Shown: in pieces, positions 58,627-64,000 of the stretch
Layout: each line of letters begins with the position of its first letter
Position numbering within the stretch: position 1 is the stretch's first letter
Assembly (NCBI GenBank): GCA_009809945.1
Contig: WTPW01000012.1
Location: 717,351-781,350, forward strand
Length of the DNA: 64,000 bases
From: Gigaspora margarita
Taxonomy: Eukaryota; Glomeromycota; Glomeromycetes; Diversisporales; Gigasporaceae
Direction: 5' to 3'
Position numbers and translations under genes: made by a program
Notes under the pieces: generated by a model
What the model saw: the letters and a program-made list of their open reading frames with translations, nothing else
Database searches by the model: none
What the model was told of the DNA's origin: nothing

Positions 58627-58937
58627 TAAATAAATTAGGTTTTATATATAAAATTTCATTCCTGTCATTTTTAGTTAGTGTCCTAAGACAGGTTTAAACA
58701 CTCATTTTCTTGTATTTTTTCTTGTTTCATTTTTTTTTGTATTTTTCTTCGCTTTGCTTACATGTCAGGCTGATCTGGAATCATCACATTTTACGTTCTC
58801 CGATTGGTTAATTTTCTGTTTGGGTTTGTATCACTCGCACAAATAAGTGCACATAGCCTAAACTGGCTCTTTTTTAGTAAGGTAGCAAAGAATATTGCAA
58901 GTACCATTAATATCCCTATCGAGTTCTGTTTTATACA

Positions 58938-59835
58938 GTGCGCGACACCTAAAGACTAAAATAATTTAAAAAATTAATAGCTCATGATACAGAAAAGATA
59001 TAAAAAAAAGAAAGCCGCTATATTGTAGCCAAGTTAATTTGCTACAACTTAGCGGCTTTATTTGACAATAATTATTGTCGGGGATGATGCTGAAATCAGA
59101 TGATGCTGAAATCCATGGGATCTTCGTATCATTGGATTTCCTAAAATTTCTGAAAATCGTGTAAACAATCGATCTACACTACATCTGAATGCTATAACCG
59201 GATGGTATGCCTATATGTATTCTTAATATAAATATATAAAAGACCTTCTAACTGTATCAAAAGGCGACCCTAACTCTAACCCTAACCACAAGGCAAAAAA
59301 TATCTATAAAAAAAATTTGCCTCGTGTTTAGGGTTAGGGTTAGGGTCGCCGTTTTGATACAGTTAGAAGGTCTTTTATATATAGATATCAAGATGCGATT
59401 TATACAGTATTGAATTAACCCCACTCTAACTGACCCCATTCGATTGTTTTGATTACGTAGTGTAGATCGATTGTTTACACGATTTTCAGAAATTTTAGGA
59501 AATCCTGATGATACAGCGATCACGTGGATTTCAGCATCATCCGATTTCAGCATCATCCCCGACAATTATTATATATTCTTGATTTATAACATTTTAAATA
59601 TGCTCAATTTTTATATAATACGTTAAAAAATTAACAAAAATGGGACAAGTCACATGTTTTGGCCTTTGTTTATTGGCTAATTTGTAAAAAATTTGTTAAT
59701 TAATAAAATTTTAGCCGTTAAAAAAAAATTTTTTAACCAATCAAAATACAAGAAATCAACAAAACATCAAAATTCATTATAAAATTTTTCAAAATGGGAC
59801 AAATTATGCATTTTAGTCTTTAGGTGTCACATACT
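58938..59835. mobile_element. Tc1/mariner-like relic containing a nested fold-back
   Basis: CAGTGCGCGACACC..AAAGACTAAAAT at the left and the complement of TAGTATGTGACACC..AAAGACTAAAAT at the right are inverted, each next to TA. Between them lies a second element, about 59074-59568: ends GTCGGGGATGATGCTGAAAT inverted, arms of over 100 bp including CGATTGTTTACACGATTTTC, and a centre made of inverted AACCCTAACC/GGTTAGGGTT. Its flanks share AATTATT. The 102-codon minus frame is repeat-derived. Confidence 0.6.
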
Positions 59836-61640
59836 ATATTTAGGACAACAAATTACTTTAGATCCACCAAGCTTGTGGTAGATGTAGCTACAGAATCCAC
59901 AAGTTTTACTTGTATATTCTTCTGTACAAATAATTATTCAACACCATGGATGCTCACATGCTTTATGAGCCAGATGTTGCTGAAAACAAAAATATGGCCA
60001 TGTATACATGACTCGAGCTGTCTTAGAACCAATACATCGTTGCCCATGTCTGATTATTCTTTAAGTACGAAATTCTAGTAATATTATTATATAATAATTT
60101 TCACAAAGCCATTTAGTCAATTTACAATGATATTCATGAACTAGATAGTGGATTCTCTTGTGAATGCACAACATAACACGTCCTAGTTTATAATTAAAAT
60201 AATCAGTCAAATTATAAATAATATAAATCTATAAATCTATTATAAAACTAACCTGTAAGGGCCGTGTTATTAATCACCTGATTATTTTTTATTAGAGGCC
60301 TACCCTCCCTCCCTCTTCTTTAATATATATATAGTCAGGTTCTTATATATAATTTCAACTTTTTTTTACCCCCTCCCCTCCTAAAAAATCGCCTGATTTT
60401 TGTCACTCCTCTAATGTTTATATTTGTTCTCTTTTCCATAAATCATATATCATTTACTTTGGAGTCTGTCATATATATGACAAAGTTAATAAATCTAATT
60501 GATATTATTTTTTTTCCATTCAATAGCCATTCCACTTGGATCATAACCGGTCATAAAAGTACATATACCTGAATCTACATCAGCGAATTATATATATGTA
60601 ATCTTATGTAAAATATTACAGCCCATTATATTACAAAAATCTTACAATCGACATAGTATATTATATAATATATTATGTTATATTACAGTAATATTACGGT
60701 TATTATTTTGAAATATTTGAAATATATTGCGATATATTGTGAAATAGACCAAATAAAAAAATGCAAATTTCCTCCCCTACAGGGGTCACGTATTGTTGAC
60801 CTATAGAAAACATGAAATCGATCATAACTCTTGATCCACCAATCCAAATTGAATAAAACTACTACTATTCGAATCAGCTTGACGAGACGGTTCTAACAAG
60901 CTATGAATCATCCCCGTACAATCACTGGATGACAAGATTGGAACCAATAAGTGATCAATCATGTGATCTGCAATCTGATTGGCTAGGCAATTGCTGCGGG
61001 CAAAAATGCCATATATGCCATATCTGCCAGATATCATATTTATAGCATATATTCTATATATTTTATTTATTTAACATATATTATATATTACATATATTTT
61101 ATTTATACTATATTTTATTAGTAGTAGATATAGCATATATTATACATATAGTAGATATAGTCTGTTACATTGTGAAAAAATCAAAATGTATAAAAGCAGC
61201 CGATGTGGACCCTAAGTTCAACATTGAGTTTTCATACTCTTTCACTAATAAATATATTTATTTATTATTTAAATTAAACAATTACTAGTATCCTCATATA
61301 CTTTTAATTGTAGCCTCTTTTGTAATTGCAAATTGCCAAAAATCTTTTTTGTTAAATTTTATTAAAAATGCCTCTCGACTTAGATATATCACAGTAACAA
61401 GTGAGGTTCATTAGCAAAAAAAAATATGCGTAAACCTCTACAAGTTTTTACGCAGGTGTAAACTTACGAAAACTTACGATTAGTTCAGAGGATTACGTAG
61501 GGGTAATAATTATGCAAGTTTACGCTATAGTAACTATGGAATATTACGCAGGTGTAATAATTACGAACATTTATGGCATAGTAAATTTGAAATTGATATA
61601 CATCGATTACTAACCGGTTAGATATATATCGATACCCATC
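59836..61640. other. AT-rich intergenic, no gene seen
   Basis: TATA-type microsatellite tracts (60600-60730, 61030-61160) and TTACG-rich short repeats (61420-61570). Two short open frames (59824-60078 plus, 61037-60822 minus) show no domain and are not called. Confidence 0.4.
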
Positions 61641-63660
61641 ACCTGAACGTTTTACAGTTTTTTGCAAGTTTTCGCAAGTTTTCGCAATTTATTATAAATT
61701 TTTTTTTTTATTATAAATTATTTTAAATAACAATAAATATACAATATTCGCAAGTTTTCGCAATTTAATATAAACTTTTATTTTATTTATTATATATTAT
61801 ATTTTAAATATTACATATTTTATTATATATTATTATAAAAAAAAATGACAAAAAAAATAGAACGAAACCAAAAAAAAATAACGAAAAAAAATGAAAACAA
61901 AAAAACAAACTATTATATTCACTTATATTCGCTTATATTCGCTTATATTCGCTACTTCTTGCAAAGTGCTGGAGAAGTTAGAATTTGTGTTCTTGTAAAG
62001 TGCCGGAATAGTTACGTCATTTTCTTGCAAAGTTCTGAAGTAAAAAAAAAGAAAACAAACAAAAAACAAAAAACAAAACCAAAAAATAATGAAAAAATGA
62101 AAACAAAAAAAAATAAACTATTATATTTGCTTATATTCACCCATATTCGCCCATATTTGCTTATATTCATACATATTCGCTACTTTTTGCAAAGTGCCAG
62201 AGAAGTTGGAATTGGTGTTCTTGTAAAGTGCTGGAATAGTTACGTCGTTTTCTTGCAAAGTTCTAAAAGAAGTAAGGAATAAATAAAATAAAATAAAATA
62301 AAAAAAAATAAGTAAAAAAAAAGAACAAAAAACAAAAAACAAAACTGAAAAAAATAACGAAAAAAAAATGAAAACGAAAAAAATAAACTATTATATTTGC
62401 TTATATTCGCTCATCTTCGCTTATATTCGCACATATTCGCTTATAGTTACTTATATTTGCTTATATTCGCTACTTTCTAAAAAAAAATAGTAAAGAAGTA
62501 AAAAAAAACTATTTCTCAGAAGTGTTAGTGTTATACCTCCCCGTACAAATACAAGAGAAACGAGAAAAATCACCCAATACGACCCCTAACGAGCGCAAGA
62601 GAATGAGCAAGACCACCCTGTACAAATGCAAGAGAAATGAGCAAAACCACCCCATACGAACACAAGAGAAGAAAAACAAATGGACCACCCACAACAATAC
62701 CATCTGCAAGAACACCGAGAGAAGTAAAGCTATTCCACAAGAACAACAACGACACCAGCTAGCGACAATACCAACGATGACACCAACGACGACACCAACA
62801 ATGACACCAACTACAACACACCAACTAGAACAACAACAATGTGTTGCCTTGNGCAAGGTGTNNGAAAGTNGCTAGATTTCTTGCAAAGTGTCAAAAAGTN
62901 TTTTTGTANAAATAAAATAAAAAAAAATTAATAAAGAAAAAAAATACAAAAAAAATAAAAAAACAAATGAAACAAAACAATACTAAACAAAAGGAAACAA
63001 AAGAAAACAAAAGAAAATGAAACAAAAAAAAAATTGATAGAAGATCTAAATTATAAATAAAAAAAATAAACAGATCTAATCTGATCTTGTACTATGATCA
63101 TCGAAACATTTTGAAACATTTTGAAAATATTAGTCAAACGTGTTCTTGGTATGACTCAGGCTACAGATCTACTGATACAGCTTGGTTTCTCAGTCCTAAA
63201 ATATTTCGAAACATTTCGAAAATATAGTCCAATGTGCGCTTGGTATAATTAGGTTACAAACCAGTTCGAACCATTTCAAAACTACTAATGAATACAATAA
63301 AACAATTATGCGTTATATATCGCATATAATCAATACAAAAATTGGAAAAGGGAAAATAACTGTATTCTTATAGTTCGTCAGAAAAATTGTAAATTTACAT
63401 AAAATTTTTATGTAAATTTATGATTTTCTTACATACCATAAGAAAATTGTAAAGTTACATAAAATTTTTACATAAATTTACAATTTTTTTACACACTATA
63501 AGAAAATCGTAAATTTACATAAAAATTTTATGTAAATTTACAATTTTCTTACGTACTGTAAGACTTACATAGTTTTACACTAAATCCTACGTAAGTTTAC
63601 GATTTTTTTACATACTGTAAAAACTTGCGCAAGATTACGCATATATAAATTTGCTAATGT
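61640..63660. repeat. Low-complexity complex array
   Basis: Three diverged units combine TTATATTCGCTTATATTCGC runs, GCAAAGTGCTGGAGAAGTT and TAGTTACGTCATTTTCTTGC and an A-rich spacer (about 61905, 62108, 62377). A tract with CAAGAGAAATGAGCAAAACC and ACACCAACGA repeats (62530-62830) and a palindromic array of ATGTAAATTTAC/ GTAAATTTACAT units (63385-63620) follow. Ns at 62852-62910 mark uncertain bases. CGCAAGTTTTCGCAA motifs occur at the left border and TTTCGCAATATTTCGCA just beyond the right end (63780-63890). Open frames here are repeat translations. Confidence 0.6.
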
Positions 63661-64000
63661 TATACAAAGTGTTCACTGTCTAAGGTTGCTCTAGTTACCT
63701 ACTATCTTTAAAGAAGTGGATATAGGACAACAGTACTCATGCAGATCAATAAACTAATGCGCGCAGGAAGTAATATTTTGCATTGTTTCGCAATATTTTG
63801 CAAATTTTTGCAATTTTTTAAAAAATAAATAAACGATATACATATTCACATAATTATGCTTTTTTACAGGATTTCGCAATATTTCGCATGGTTTTGTATT
63901 TTTTATTTATTATTATTATACATTATATATTATATTTATTAAATATATGTTTTAATTAATATTACATACTTTAATATATTACGTATTATTTTTATATTAT

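Overview
The window is nuclear DNA from a very AT-rich, repeat-rich eukaryote. It most resembles an arbuscular-mycorrhizal fungus (Glomeromycotina, Rhizophagus type). Pointers are: short (about 50-250 nt) GT-AG introns, host genes of fungal or metazoan type (Aquarius helicase, fungal-type phosphatidylserine synthase, F-box/JmjC oxygenase), decayed TPR-zinc-kinase and F-box gene relics of the kind expanded in Rhizophagus, KRBA2-like integrase relics, and interstitial CCCTAA/TTAGGG stretches. No prokaryotic feature is present. The species call is an inference from gene style, not a database match.

Four genes look functional. They are a JMJD6-like F-box/JmjC oxygenase (14118-15877, +, 4 exons), CDP-diacylglycerol-serine O-phosphatidyltransferase (17081-16052, -, 3 exons), the spliceosomal helicase Aquarius (39642-33083, -, 26 exons, 1416 codons, one apparent GC-AG intron) and an intact hAT transposase (28656-30520, +, 3 exons). 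An LRR protein (49339-48302, -) is an intact single-exon frame. A small minus-strand gene of unknown function (about 13860-13432) precedes the JmjC gene.

Most of the rest is a graveyard. Decayed genes are two hAT transposases (10290-7566 and 13311-12100, both -), a TPR/zinc/kinase gene plus a second TPR array (19020-23330, +), an unknown gene (24657-23330, -), a Pep12-type Qa-SNARE (39947-41227, +), a KRBA2-like integrase (46437-44690, -), an F-box fragment (49990-49549, -) and an SLX1 nuclease (54480-56545, +).

Into this background many non-autonomous transposons have inserted. For about a dozen the ends can be read to the base because target-site duplications survive: 8-bp for hAT-like elements, TA for Tc1/mariner-like elements, 9-bp for a MULE-like element, and 25 bp for a tRNA-derived SINE. 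Several sit inside the decayed genes, and removing the element with one TSD copy rejoins the host reading frame (SLX1, the SNARE, two sites in the TPR gene). One lies in an intron of Aquarius, and one lies inside the SINE.

Layout: 0-2 kb, dispersed repeats and half of a fold-back element; 2-7.3 kb, AT-rich DNA, SINE and fold-backs; 7.5-13.3 kb, decayed hAT genes and an 18-bp tandem array with an assembly gap; 13.4-17.1 kb, host genes; 18.2-24.7 kb, fold-back and TPR/kinase relics; 24.8-31.2 kb, nested MULE-like element and the hAT; 33.1-41.2 kb, Aquarius and the SNARE relic; 42.2-48.2 kb, two exact duplications joined by single Ns, a candidate structured RNA and the integrase relic; 48.3-50 kb, LRR and F-box; 50.4-60 kb, fold-back cluster and SLX1 relic; 60-64 kb, AT-rich and low-complexity arrays.
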